A stretch of DNA of 64,000 nucleotides, from NCBI RefSeq assembly GCF_000283155.1, contig NW_004454175.1, forward strand, positions 407,111-471,110, given 5' to 3'. The position numbers were made by a program, and so were the translations under genes. Origin of the DNA: Ceratotherium simum simum. Lineage: Eukaryota; Chordata; Mammalia; Perissodactyla; Rhinocerotidae. Of the stretch, positions 23,580 to 34,630 are shown piece by piece. The notes beneath the pieces were generated by a model. That model searched no databases, was not told where the DNA came from, and worked only from the letters and a program-made list of their open reading frames with translations. How positions within the stretch are numbered: position 1 is the stretch's first letter; the number at the start of each line of letters is the position of its first letter.

Positions 23580-25245
23580 CTATGGAGAAAAATAAAGCAG
23601 GGAAGGGGAATAGGGACTACTGAGGGGGATCACGGCCATGAAAAATAAGACAGTTATGGAAGGCTTTGTTATAAAGGTGATATTTGAGCAAAGGATGGAA
23701 GGAAGAGAAGGAATTGACATACAGATGATCTCAGGGAAGTGCGGTCCAGGTAGAATGATAATGGATGCAAGCACTCTGAAGTGGGAACGTGCCTGGTGAC
23801 TGAGAGGAGTAGCAAGGAGGCCAGTGGCTGGAGTGGAGTGGTCAAGGGGGAAGAGTAGGAAAGGAGGTCCAAGAGATAGTGGTCGTGCGAGAGGTGGGAG
23901 TCAGATCACATGGAGCCTTGTGCCAGATTGTGGAGGGTTTTGTAAGTCATTGCAAAGATTTGGCTTTTATCTCGAGTAAGGTGGGAAGTCATTGGAAGGT
24001 TTGGAGCAGAGATGAGACTTACCCTTAAAAGAATCACTTATGCTTGCTTTGTTGAGAGGAAATTGAAGGGCGACAAAGGCAGAGGGAGAGGGATAAGGAC
24101 AGAAGGAGGGAGATAAGCAAGGAAGCTACTGCAATATTTCAGGTGAAAGATGATAGTGGCTTGGATTTGGGTGGTAGCGCTGGAGATGGTGAAGAGTGGT
24201 CAGAATCTGGATACATTATAAAAGTAGAACAAAAAGGGTTTGCCAATGGGCTAGATGTGAGATGTGAGACAGAGAGAGTGTTACCAAACCGAAGTGGATT
24301 TGCTTCTTGGTGAGTTGAAATCAAAGTCTTCACCAGAAGTAGTTATCACACAAAGTACAATTTATTTGCCACAAATAAAGAGACCACACAGAATTGCTTC
24401 TAAAGCAGTGGATCTCTGAGTAAGGGAAAACAGGTGCCTTTTATTTCGGATGGGGAATGAATATTCAAAAGAGAAGTTTCATCATCACACGTAGAGGTGG
24501 GTATTTGCTCGCACAGGCACAGTTTGAAAACATGCTTCCACATACATCGCATGTTATGGTGATAAGGCCTAAGTTCCTCCTTGGGCAGAGATCTTACCAT
24601 TAAAATGAAGCAAAGGTAACTCTTGGACACATCTTGGCCCATCTGCACAGGTGTTGCTCTTGCAGTGGGGTTTGGATGAGTTCAGGAAGGTTGGTGATTG
24701 CATCTCTTAACATAACTAAAAACCACATTTGAGAAACAGTTAAGTACATTTGAAATCTCCTTTGAGTTACTTGGGGCAGTTAGCTGGTGACAAAAGGGGT
24801 CAAGAAAGACTCTAAGAATTTTGGCCTAAGCAACTGCAAGGTTGGAATAGATATTTACTTAAGTGGAAAAAGCTGAGGGAGAATTTGATTTGGTTGAAGA
24901 TCAGATTTTGGTTCTGACCATGTCAGAGTTGAGATTCCTCTTAGATTTGTGAGCAAAGATATGGAATAAGTAGTTGGGTATATAGGACTAGAGTTCAGAA
25001 CTCTAGTTCAGTTCTATTTTATACTGAAGATAAAAATTTGGAGGTCGTCCCAAACCATGAGACTGTATGAGATCTCTGAGGGAATGTGTGTGGATAGAGG
25101 AGAGAAAAGGCTGAATAATCCAAGGGGTAGTCCAACGTTCAGAGGTCAGGACGATGAGGAAGAACCAGCAAAGATTACTAAGAAGAAGTGTCTAGCAATG
25201 TAGGAGGAAAATAAGCGTGGTGCCTGGGAGGCAAGGATTGTAATT
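23580..25245 (+). repeat. Ancient GA-rich repeat, copy 3, split by an LTR
   Basis: A long copy with stations in order: TCTGAAGTGGGAACGTGCC, GATCACATGGAGCCTTGTGC, AGTCATTGGAAGGTTTGGAG, GGAAGCTACTGCAATATTTC, and after the LTR, GAAGAACCAGCAAAGATTAC. It breaks at 24278 inside a GAGAGAG stretch and resumes at 24793. This dates the repeat as older than the LTR. Minus-strand frames across it are not genes. Confidence 0.65.
24279..24792 (-). repeat. Solo LTR, class I (ERV1-like), copy A
   Basis: Reverse-complement ends are TGTCACCAG...GGTAACA, a typical TG...CA class I LTR. Length is 514 bp. The 4-bp flanks are AGAG and AAAG, one mismatch. It shares long blocks with the LTR at 34158-34626: TCGGATGGGGAATGAATATT, AAACATGCTTCCACATACA and TTATGGT-AT-AGGCCTAAG. 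No internal proviral sequence remains. It sits inside an older repeat. Confidence 0.85.
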
Positions 25246-26030
25246 ATTGGCAATGACAATATGGTATGATGATGTGAGTAGATGATTGAGGTGAGGTGGA
25301 GGAAAAGATCATTGGGGCTCAGGAGGGCAAGGAGCTGAGCATCAGGATGTTGGATGACTCCAAGGTTGATGATAGGTGTTACGGTGGAGATGGAGGCAGT
25401 GAGCCATATGTTGACATCACTGGCCACTCCACTGACCAGGAGGCAGGGGGATGACTTAATGAGAGGCTTAAGAGGTGGTAAAGTTTGATGATTTGCTTCA
25501 AAAAAGCTGGGATTTTTGAACAAGGAAGGACAGGCATCTGAGATGTTGCGAAGGGGCACCAAGTGAACATTTACTCCTCCCCCTGGACTTGAGGTGCTTG
25601 GGGAATAGGAGACATATGATCTTCAGTTGACAGGAAGTAGAATCCTCAGGGAACAGCCTGGCTTCCCTTAGGCAGGAAGATAAATTTAGAAAAGGAAGGA
25701 GATATAAATGAGTTTGCTGATGACAGTGAGTTCCTAAGAGCACAGTGGAGGGGTTTGGGAGGATAGGACGCTTGAGGTTTGGGGTTGGGTTAGGTAATAC
25801 CTGCTTGGTGAGGGATGATCTGCTGGTGACCAAGGTTAAGGTGCATGTTGCAGGGAAGGGGGGTAGAGGGAGATGGTGGCTGTGAGGCATTTGGGATCAG
25901 TACAGGGCAAGATCTCCAGCCTGAGGCTGGAGATGTCATGGCAGCCAGGAAGACAAGATGATTGAAGACTAGCCTGAGGCTAGTCACACCCGGATGGGTA
26001 GAGTGGTGAAGAGTAGAGTAAATCTCTCTA
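25246..26030. other. Unassigned GA-rich stretch with paired hairpins
   Basis: Probably the end of an old repeat. The minus strand stays open for long distances (for example 130 codons at 25498-25890) because of composition. Two perfect short hairpins at 25912-25934 and 25967-25985 share the same CC-TGA-GG centre. Confidence 0.45.
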
Positions 26031-26461
26031 TGATAGTTAATTATAATAATGCTATAGTCATCATAGTTGAGGGAAATTTATCAGCAACTAGGCCAAAGAC
26101 CGAGGGAATGTATCTACAACTAAGCTAAAGAGTGATGAATAACTTTTCATCCCAATCCACTGACTATCTTAATAAGTGTTGACAAACAGACACCAACTTT
26201 TGCTGATAAAAAGAAGAGATATTGGGGAAATCTGGAAAAGAAAGAGATGAGCCTTCTATGAGCTTCAGAAAATGGCCAAACATTCTTATATTTGGGAACG
26301 TGGAAGCCTGAGTAGTATGGAGGAAAAAGTCATGGCACAGGGAATCGTTACCATAAACCCAGCATAGGAAAGTCTTGTCCACCCCAAAACTGCCCTTTTA
26401 TGGAATGTGTGGATCTAAAGGTTGCAAATGATTTTTCTGTATCATTCATTTATTTTTATTA
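26031..26461. other. Unassigned stretch
   Basis: AT-rich DNA without recognised feature. Confidence 0.4.
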
Positions 26462-26717
26462 CTATTATTTTTTTTTGTGAGGAAGATTAGCCCTGAGCTA
26501 ACATCTGATGCCAATCCTCCTCTTTTTACTGAGGAAAGTTGGCCCTGGGCTAACATCCATGCCCATCTTCCTCTACTTTGTATGAGATGCCACCATATCA
26601 CGGCTTGACAAGCGGTGCATTGGTGTGCGCCCGGGATCTGAACCTGTGAACCCTGGGCCGCCACAGTGGAACGCGCACACCCAACTGCTACGCCACCGGG
26701 CCGGCCCCTATTATTAT
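26462..26717 (-). repeat. ERE-type SINE
   Basis: The body is about 26470-26707, reverse complement. Its end is a T run followed by GTGAGGAAGATTAGCCCTGA, the middle phrase is GGGCTAACATCCATGCCCAT, and the head is GGGCCGGCCCC at 26698-26708. Short flanks CTATTATT are repeated on both sides. It belongs to the shorter tail subtype, also seen at 36.4 and 52.8 kb. Confidence 0.9.
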
Positions 26718-26999
26718 ATTTTAAGAGAATAAAAATCACTGATTCATACTGAAACATAGACACATATGTATCCACACACAAACCCACACTGTAATCTGGC
26801 CAAATAGCCACCTGCACAACCCTCATTTGATAGGTGTGGAAAGAGAAATCCAAAGATTTCTTGTAGACGGCCCCAAAAGGAGAGAGTCCATTGGTATAAA
26901 TATGGCCTTTATCACCTCAGATTCATGGGATTTATTTCATGCAGGACTACCTCTTTTGCATTATGGAAGAAAGTAGAAAACATACAGTGTAGCTGTTAG

Positions 27000-27195
27000 G
27001 ATTCTGGGCTCTGAATTTTCTGTGTGGATTAGAACGCTGATAGGGTGATCTTGGGCAAATTATCTCACCTTTGTAACTAGTGTATCTTACCTGGTACTAG
27101 TAACTACATGACAGAATTGTTTTGAGGCTGTAATGAGATAATGTGTCTAAATCACTTAGCTCAGGGTCTGCCACAGGGTAAGATTGTAATGAACA
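27000..27195 (+). repeat. MIR SINE
   Basis: GTTAGGATTCTGGGCTCTGA, CTTGGGCAAATTATCTCACC, GAGGCTGTAATGAGATAATG and CTCAGGGTCTGCCACAGGGT follow MIR order. It is old and diverged. Confidence 0.75.
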
Positions 27196-28001
27196 TTTTC
27201 CACATGACTTTCTTGCATCTTCAAATAGAACAAATGGCGTAGTGACTTGGAGTGAGTCAATTTAAGAAATTAGCATCTTTCCCACTAATTATGGATTTCT
27301 CAGGAACAAATGTTCATCTTAGTGTCTTCAGTGCCTAGGATAGTGATAGTAGACACTCAGGGAATGTTTCTTGGAATGAAGTGGAGTCCTGCTCCCAGAG
27401 CATTGCTACAACTATTTCCCATGTTCATTTTCCAGGTAAGTTCCCAAACAAGTTAGAAAGGGATCCTATCGAAAATGAAACATACATCTCCAATTCCATT
27501 CATAGTAGGAAATAATCATGGGCACATGTCTTCAATGAATTAGTATTTAATTATCCAAGATCTGAACCAAAATGCAAACAAAAGCTCCAGTTGGATGAAT
27601 TAATATAACAATTAATTATATAACAATATAATATTATATTGAATTAAATATAACAATATTTTGTTGTGCTGACATCTGTGTTGTTAGGAACATAAATGTA
27701 TGATGTAGCTATGATATGGGGGAGCAATGGTTAAATGGTAAGGTCTTGGCTGTCCTAATGAGATGGGGGATGGGGATTTTGGGTATGGAGGTGCACATGC
27801 ATGAAAGGTAATAACATTTCTATTCAGCATCATAAGGCATCCATTTCAGTTCAGATCTCACTCTCGAGGTTCTTCCAGGCAAAATGTAGAACACACACAC
27901 TCAGAGAGAATGCATAGAGAGAGAGGAAATCTCCAAGTCCATAGCAATGGAAAAAAGTCCTTCCTAGGGCAGGAGCTGGCAGCAATGTCTGGCAGAGAGC
28001 A
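27196..28001. other. Unassigned stretch with AT palindrome
   Basis: AT-rich DNA containing a perfect 18-bp palindrome, CAATATAATATTATATTG, at 27624-27641. Nothing gene-like was seen. Confidence 0.45.
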
Positions 28002-28346
28002 TGCTGTAAACTGAATGATTGTATTTCCCTAAAGCTCATATGCTGAAATCTAATCCCCAGTGTGAAATCTAATCCTAATGTGACGGCATTAGGAAGTGGG
28101 GCCTTTGGGAGGTGAATGGAGTTAGTGCCCTTATAAAAGAGGCCACAGAGAGTTCCCTTGCCCCTTCTGCTATGTGAGATACAGCGAAAAGACAGCCATC
28201 TATGAACCAGGAAGGGGGCTCTCGTCAGGCACCGAAGCTGCTGATTTCTGGGTCTTGATCTTCCCAGCCTTCAGAACTGTGAGAAATGTTTGCTGTTTAA
28301 GCCACCCAGTCTGTGGTATTCTGTTATAGTAACCCGAATGGACAAA
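28002..28346 (+). repeat. MST/MLT1-type LTR (MaLR), complete
   Basis: TGCTGTAAACTGAATGATTG start, then GGGGCCTTTGGGAGGTGAAT, GTGCCCTTATAAAAGAGGCC (TATA-like), CAGAACTGTGAGAAATG and GTTATAGTAACCCGAATGG. The flanking 5-bp duplication GAGCA is at 27997-28001 and 28347-28351. Solo LTR. Confidence 0.88.
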
Positions 28347-28351
28347 GAGCA

Positions 28352-31300
28352 TCAGAGGAAATCTTATGCTTTAAGTACAGTTGATAGATTGCCCTTTACC
28401 TGGACTTGAAGCTGTTGTAGTCAGAGACTGAGAATTTCCTTCAAATATTAATAAAGGCAGTGGTGCAAGGAGACCTCAGGGGCTGAGAGCAGCACAGGAC
28501 GCATAAGAGCACTTTGAGGGACCCTGAACAACAGATTCGATAGAGGCCTCAGGACAGGACCAGATAAGATTATTTCACAGATGTTAAGGATTCCCATTTG
28601 TCTGGTGAGAGGGAACTGGGAACAATGATCAGAATCCCACCATTGAGACTTGCTGTGTAGACTTGGGCTCAAAAGTTAAGTATTTATAGTTCTTATTTAA
28701 AAATCTATCAGTCGTTCCCTAATACTTCTATTCTCTTATTTTTTCCTTAAGATTTTCAGTTAAAGAACTTTGTCAGACCATGTAAGAGAATGTCCTTATG
28801 CTTAGGAGATGGACGCTGAAGTATTTAGAGGGGAAATGCCAGTATGTTTGCAGAGTACTTTCAGTCATACATACACACAAAGAAAGCAAATATGATCACC
28901 GGCTTTTGAACTATAACTTTCTTCTTCTAACTTTTTATAGGTTTAGAATTTCATACTAAAAAGCTGGGGAAAAAAACTGCTCTTGATATTGGTACAGACA
29001 GACATCTGGACTAGGTATACCTCACTTGTCAATTTTCATCAAGATTTGGCTGCCCACAGTGGGCAAGCCAAGATTGATCAAGCCAGATTGGCAACAAGCC
29101 TTAGAGAACATTATCCTACAAAGGCTTATTTCTGTTGCTTCTATTCATTCATTCGTTCAACAAGTATTAGTTGAGTGCCTACTATATGTGAGGCACAATT
29201 CTAGGTCCTGGCTAAATACCAGGGAAAAAAAATGCTTTGGTCCCTTTCTCCCATGCACTTGTGTTAACTACTATTTAACAAAAATATCCTTTAGAGAAAA
29301 CAAATCTTTTGAAATGTATAGATTTATTTTTAACACTGTCTGCCTTTTAAAAAACAGTTCCTTTAAATGTCTTTACTAAATTTATATATTACAAGAAAAA
29401 TGATTTAAGTTTCTCCACAAGAGCATTTGTAAAACATACTTTACTTCTCTCCTTAAGGTTTTCTGGCTCCTATAATTTAGGGTTTTGCCCTAGGGAAACA
29501 GAAAGACTAAAAATTCCGGTCTGGCAGGTATTAGAGGCAGGACAATAGGGAAAGTCTTCAGTTCAGTTTAGCTTAGATGAGGAGGTGTGCTGAGGTCAGG
29601 CTCGGTGATGATTTTAACCAGGATCGTGGGATGACCTGAGAGTCAGTAAGAACATATTCAGATTTCCTATCAAACTTGCAAAAAACAGCACCGTGTACTC
29701 TGCTGAGTGTTTTTGGCCACATTTACGGCATCCAGGACAGGCTCTTCTGGGCTAGGTCATCTTCAGATACTCGTGGCTGTGTCCTGAACTCTTGTATTCC
29801 TGAAGTGCAGCAACCCAGAAAATTTCACCCCTGCCTGTTTCTAAGCTGCTGTAATGTCACCATCACAGGACAAACAACTCCTTTCTAAACAATGTCTTCA
29901 ATCTGCCAGATTTCACATCCCAAAGCAACGTCAGAAGGTGCATTCTACCCTCCACACTGCCATTTATACACTATTCCTGTAGGGGGCAAGACGCAGATCT
30001 ACCCCCTACCAGGAACTGGAGAGTTTTTGATATAAGAGCATGGAAGACAGCAATTGCTGTGTTGGGTTTATATATTTTGTTTGCAAAATAATGAGTTTTA
30101 GGTTAAATTGAGGCAGGTGTGCAAATGTTCTGGTGAGGTCCATACCACCTCCCTCCCAACAGCAAACCATAAAAAGAGTCTGATGATAGTTGTCACCAGT
30201 GTCAATAATTGTAACCAGGTCCAAGAATATCAATCAAAGGAAAGACAAGCATTTTGATAGCATTCATCAGAGCTGGCTCCCTCCCACACATCATGCCAAA
30301 GCTCTTGGATTGCTGCCTGGTCCTATTGTTGCCTGTCTGGTGGTTTGGATACAGATCCTTTTCTCCTTCCCCAATGTGGCCATAATGAAATTGGGGAATT
30401 AACTCAGAGCAGAGTTGTTCTAGTTTGGATGTGAAGGTAAACACAAAAGGAGAAAGTTCAAATTGTTAAGAAGAACAAACAGTCCTTGTTACTAAACATT
30501 AGCTGGCAGATGCAATAGACATGTACAATGGTCAGCTATCATGGATGCTTTCCCATACTGGCCAAAAGGAAGGACAGTCACAGGCTACAAGGCCTATGTA
30601 TATCTCCAGAAAGAGGTTTAAGTTTTCCATTTCAGCAGCCAAGCCAATATGTCTAGTCTCAAGATTTTGAATAATACTCTGCCATCACTAATAAAAAGAG
30701 ATTAGGGGAAGCCCATGTGCTTGCGTTTCTGTAATTATCATCCTGAACTGAACAGTTCTATGCAACTTTAGAGATGCTATGGGACCGATCCATTCTTTTT
30801 GCTTCACCTTAGTGTCGGATAGACCCTCTTTCCGGTATGCAATCTACACAGTTCTGTTTATTGATTTTAGATCCCACTTGGACCAGTTACAAATGATAGC
30901 TAAGAGCATGGCTAGGAAATTTAAGTACTACAAGACTGGAATTTCCCAAAATAATAAGTGGTTTTAAATATTGCTTGAATTGATAATGATGTAATTTTAT
31001 GTTAAGAGGAGGAAATGGAATAATCGGGATATTTTTCAAAGGATCACACGTTAGTGAAAGAAGATGCCCACTCGTCAGAAACTTCATTCCAACTCCTTCT
31101 GTCAAAATGCTACTTCCCCTGGATCCATTCAAAGTGGGTGGTAAAAAGAGTCCATGAACCCAAGAAGCAAGAGCAACGCTTTCCCCTGCATCAAGTATAT
31201 TATATATGAAAAGTTCTAGTATTATATACCTGTCCCCGGGATTAAAGCCATTGAAACAGAAAAAAAAATCCATATACCATAAGCATATGGATGCACATTT

Positions 31301-31813
31301 ATATACCTACACAAAGACAAAATAAATGATTGAAAAATGAGAGATTCAACCAACTGGCTGATTTGTCTAAATACTGTCAAACAATCATTTTTTCTCTGAA
31401 TTTACTGATATTTTCTAGTGACTAGAATGAATGGCAACATTGTGTAGACATCTCATATATGGAATTGCTACAGCTCCTCGGAAAGTTAATTGGTCAGCTT
31501 CTGCCGTAATGGACAACAACCTATGTTAGAGAGATCTCACATAAACAAATTATTACCCTCTATGGCATAAGCCGACTAAATTAATTTTCCAGGGAACTCT
31601 AAGTCCTAGAAATGATTATTAACTAGTGATAAATGAACGTATGTTTGAATTTCAAGTATTTGAGTTTCTTATGTCTTTTGTTTCATAATAAGGGGTCCAT
31701 TTTCTCTAAAACTAGTAAATAATTGCCTTTAAGACAGAGTATAAATTGGACCCTTCCTCATGACTTTGCTGATTATTCTTTTCGGCACTAACATAAACCA
31801 GTCTTTAGATCTG

Positions 31814-31815
<2 letters not shown>
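28352..31815. other. Repeat-poor stretch, no gene recognised
   Basis: Contains only a short common-repeat tail near 29140-29210 (CATTCATTCGTTCAACAAGT). Frames up to 128 codons were inspected on both strands and show no known domain. On the dynein strand this is immediately downstream of the CC1 exon, where the next exon would be expected; none was recognised. Confidence 0.45.

Positions 31816-31851
<36 letters not shown>
31816..31851 (+). repeat. (AC)18 microsatellite
   Basis: A perfect 36-base AC dinucleotide run. It is likely polymorphic and usable as a marker. Confidence 0.98.
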
Positions 31852-31854
<3 letters not shown>

Positions 31855-32105
31855 CTGGATAGGCTTTAGAAAGGATGATTAAATCATTATAAAAAAATGT
31901 TGCCCCAAATTTCCCTTAATTTGAAAAAGACAAGGAAAGTAAAGGAGGAAAGTAAAGAGGAAAACTAAAGAAAAGGTAGAAATGGTTAATTGGGTTTATA
32001 ATCCATAATGATCATTATATGTAATCTTATCTTTCCAAGAAATTGTAGGTTAAAAAATTAACATGGCTTGTATATTAATATTAATGTTTTCTCTTAGTGG
32101 GCCTC

Positions 32106-32244
32106 CCCGTCTCAGGGCCCACATGGCTCCATCCCGACAGAGTTTCTTCTGTTGTCCTCTGTGGGCAATCAGTGCCTCGAAGTCTTTGTTTCTCTGATGA
32201 GGTTCTGTTTTCTGAATGGCAAGTTTAGACTTTAAATCTTCCAC
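32106..32244 (-). pseudogene. Decayed dynein heavy-chain exon, stalk helix CC1
   Basis: Seen: after an acceptor-like TTGTAATAATTCAG the peptide reads VEDLKSKLAIQ (1-11), QRNKD (17-21), EALIA (23-27), G (30) and K-L-x-R (34-37). Known: this is the first stalk helix of axonemal dynein heavy chains, where the family pattern is V-x-D-L-K-x-K-L-A-x-Q-E then E/D-A-L-I then Q-T-E-K-V-S-R-E-K. Damage seen: the threonine codon of QTEK is absent (near 32148); one base is missing near 32122, after which the family glutamate and arginine appear only in the shifted frame; no GT donor lies where the exon should stop. Inferred: a non-functional, intron-containing copy. It lies 5' of the CC2 exon on the same strand, as in a real gene. 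An assembly error could mimic the frameshift but not the other losses. Confidence 0.75.
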
Positions 32245-32704
32245 CTGAATTATTACAAGAGAGATTTGGTAATTAAGTTCTAACAAGATTTAAATGATAT
32301 TAAAAACAGTCAGTTAAAAGGAAACACAGCCTTGGGCTTTGTTGTAAATTTGTATAATTATTTTTAGTCCTCTAGAGGATGCATAATTATGTTTCTGTAT
32401 TTATAAAAATACTGCTCTGAGGCACTAAGATGAATTTTACAGTATGCTGATTTGCATATTAATGCTACTCTTTGCATGTCAAAATTTCTTTGGTTGAAAA
32501 AGAAGATTTTCTAGGAAATTTTCAAAGTAACCACGACGAGTGCAAAGTCTTTTGATCTGTACTTCTGGCAAAACCACTGCTCAGGGAGAAAGTTCGATAG
32601 TCCAAGGAAAAAACAAGCTCAAGAAAACACACATATAAGACTAAACCTCAAGTTTAATGTGCTCTTTGTTTGGAAAGGGGTGGAGGGGCATAGCCAGGAA
32701 AAGG
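32245..32704. other. Stretch upstream of the CC1 exon
   Basis: AT-rich. The expected preceding exon (end of AAA4 and start of the stalk) was not recognised here or further right in the window. Confidence 0.4.
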
Positions 32705-32880
32705 AGCCAATAACGTGTATTGAGAACCGATTATTTGCTAACTGAGATCTAGTCACTTTGCATGCTTCCTGCAATGACCATGTGAGGATGGGGAAACTGA
32801 GGCACAGAGAGGTTAAATTAATGACTCAAGGGCACATAGCTAGCATTGTAGCCTAGACAGTTTGATGTTAACCATAACCC
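32705..32880 (-). repeat. MIR SINE
   Basis: A reverse-complement MIR with GGGGAAACTGAGGCACAGAG, AGGTTAAATTAATGACTC and AGGGCACATAGCTAGCATTG. Confidence 0.85.
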
Positions 32881-33217
32881 TGCCTTGTCTTCTGGATAGA
32901 AACATAAGGAAGCACAAAGAGCCTCATTCTGTTCTGTTGGAGAAACCATTCTCCCGTGAAACACATGCAGGACTGGCTTCACCTCCTTTCTGCTGGGTCC
33001 ACATGCAGTGTTGGGAACACCACACAATTCAGGGGTGTGTGCCCACTTTCCCTGCATGCATTTTCTCATCTGTTTTATAAGCAAGTAGTCTCTCTGCCCC
33101 AGATTTGAAGCTCCTCCAGAGCAGAGCTGTATTTGTTGTTTCCTTCTCCACTTTTCCCTGCACTTAGCATTCAGAGTGAGAAAGACTGCTCATTACAATG
33201 AAATCAAGGCGTGAGTT
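32881..33217. other. Unassigned stretch with L2-like tail
   Basis: The wording at 33095-33180 (TTGAAGCTCCTCCAGAGCAG, then CTGCACTTAGCATTCAGAGT) resembles an L2 3' end in plus orientation. The rest is unassigned. Confidence 0.4.
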
Positions 33218-33572
33218 TGTCTAGGTCCATTAGGGCTGCTATAATAAAAGTACCATAGACTGGGGAGCTTCAACCACAAACATTTGTGTCTCACAGTTCC
33301 GGAAGCTGCGAAGTTCAAGATTAAAGTGCTGACAGATTCCACGTCTGGCGAGGGCCCTGCTTCATACATGGCTGTCTTCTTGCTGTCCTCACATGGCAGA
33401 AGGTGAGGGAGCTCTCTGGGGTCTTTTTTATAAGGCCACAAATGCCATTCATGAGGGCTCCAACCTCATGACCTGATCACCTCCCAAAGGCCCCCACTCC
33501 TAATATCATCACCTTGGGGATTAGATACTAACGTATGAATTCTAAGGGAACACATACATTCAGTCTATAGCA
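33218..33572 (-). repeat. MST/MLT1-type LTR (MaLR), complete
   Basis: A reverse-complement LTR from TGTCTAGGTCCATTAGGGCT to CAGTCTATAGCA. It includes TCACATGGCAGAAGGTGAGG and CATGACCTGATCACCTCCCA. The 5-bp flanks are GAGTT (33213-33217) and GAGTC (33573-33577), one mismatch. Confidence 0.87.
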
Positions 33573-33604
33573 GAGTCTCAGGAAACATCTGAAGTCCTTC
33601 TTCT

Positions 33605-33880
33605 ACGATAGATGTTTTTTTTTTAATTGTGGCAAAATTTACCATTTTAACCATATTTATGTGTACAGTTCAGTGTCATTAAGCACATTCACATTCTTGT
33701 ACAGCTTTTGCCAACATCCATTTCCAGAACTTTTTCATTTTCCTAAACTAAAACTCCATATCCATTAAATAACAGCTCCCCATCCCCCTCTCCTCCAGCT
33801 CTAGAAACCACCATTCTACTTCCTGTCTCTATGAATTTGAATACTCTAGGTACCTCATGTAAGTGGAATGGTTAGTTTTA
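33605..33880 (-). repeat. L1-related fragment
   Basis: TTTACCATTTTAACCATATT, TGTACAGTTCAGTGTCATTA, GAAACCACCATTCTACTTCC and CTCTAGGTACCTCATGTAAG form a sequence recalled as the antisense of an old L1 region. Confidence 0.65.
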
Positions 33881-34157
33881 AATTGAAGGAATTTTTACTT
33901 GAGATCAAATCTAGGGTATTTTAATGCAGGCTACATAAGCTTCTGTTCTCTTAAACTGTGCTCAGATCATGAACAGGAAAGGAGTTAGAAAATGTCAGAA
34001 AGGTCTGAGGGGTGTGGGTGAGGGGTGACCTACCTTGTAGGCAAGGACGCCAGTGTTTGGTCTGGGTTGAGGGGCAGACTTCACAGGATGTGGGAGCAGT
34101 TGGTGAACTCCATGGCTCTTCTGAGAGATCCTTTGCGGGAGAAATGCCCAGCGGTTC
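33881..34157. other. Unassigned flank of the LTR pair
   Basis: Unique-looking DNA that ends with GTTC at 34154-34157, the leftmost of three copies of the 4-bp LTR target. Confidence 0.5.
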
Positions 34158-34626
34158 TGTTACTGAACCAAGTGGGTGCGCCTCCTGGTGAGTTAAATAA
34201 GACTCTGCACCAATGGAAGTTGTCTCACAAAGTAAAGCGTATTTGCAGCAAACAGGAGACAATGAGGAATCATTTCCAAAGTCATGGCGTCCTTGAACAA
34301 AGGGAAGTAGGAACCTTTTATTTCAGATGGGGAATGAATATTCAAAAGGAAGAGGTGGGTGTTCGCTTGCGCAGGCTCAGTTGGAAAACATGCTTCCACA
34401 TACAGTGCAGGTTATGGTAATGAGGCCTAAGCTCCTTCTGGAGAGATCTTAGCATTAAAAATAAGGCAAAGGTCATGGCGTAGCTCTTGTGGTGAGGCTT
34501 TGTCTGTTTCAAGGTGGTTGGTGGTTGCATCTCCTTAACATAACAAAAGGAAAAAAACAACTTGGAAAAACAGTTAAATGCTTCCAAACCCACCCTTCAG
34601 TTCCTCAGGGCACCTGGTTGGTGACA
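34158..34626 (-). repeat. Solo LTR, class I (ERV1-like), copy B
   Basis: Reverse-complement termini are TGTCACCAACC...CAGTAACA; 469 bp. It is homologous to copy A at 24.3 kb, with the same GATGGGGAATGAATATTCAA, ACATGCTTCCACATACAG and CATAACA blocks and small indels (copy A has an extra AGTTTCATCATCACACGT-like segment). It is flanked by GTTC (34154-34157) and GTCC (34627-34630). No internal retroviral sequence remains. Confidence 0.87.
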
Positions 34627-34630
34627 GTCC

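Noticed and set aside
24400..24648. Minus frame sharing peptide wording with a frame at 34193-34593
   Set aside because: The similarity is due to two copies of the same LTR, not a gene family.
25146..25890. Overlapping minus-strand frames of 130-138 codons
   Set aside because: GA-rich old repeat sequence leaves few stop codons on the opposite strand; composition is Pro/Ser/Leu-rich.
26446..26853. 135-codon minus frame
   Set aside because: Runs through an ERE SINE.
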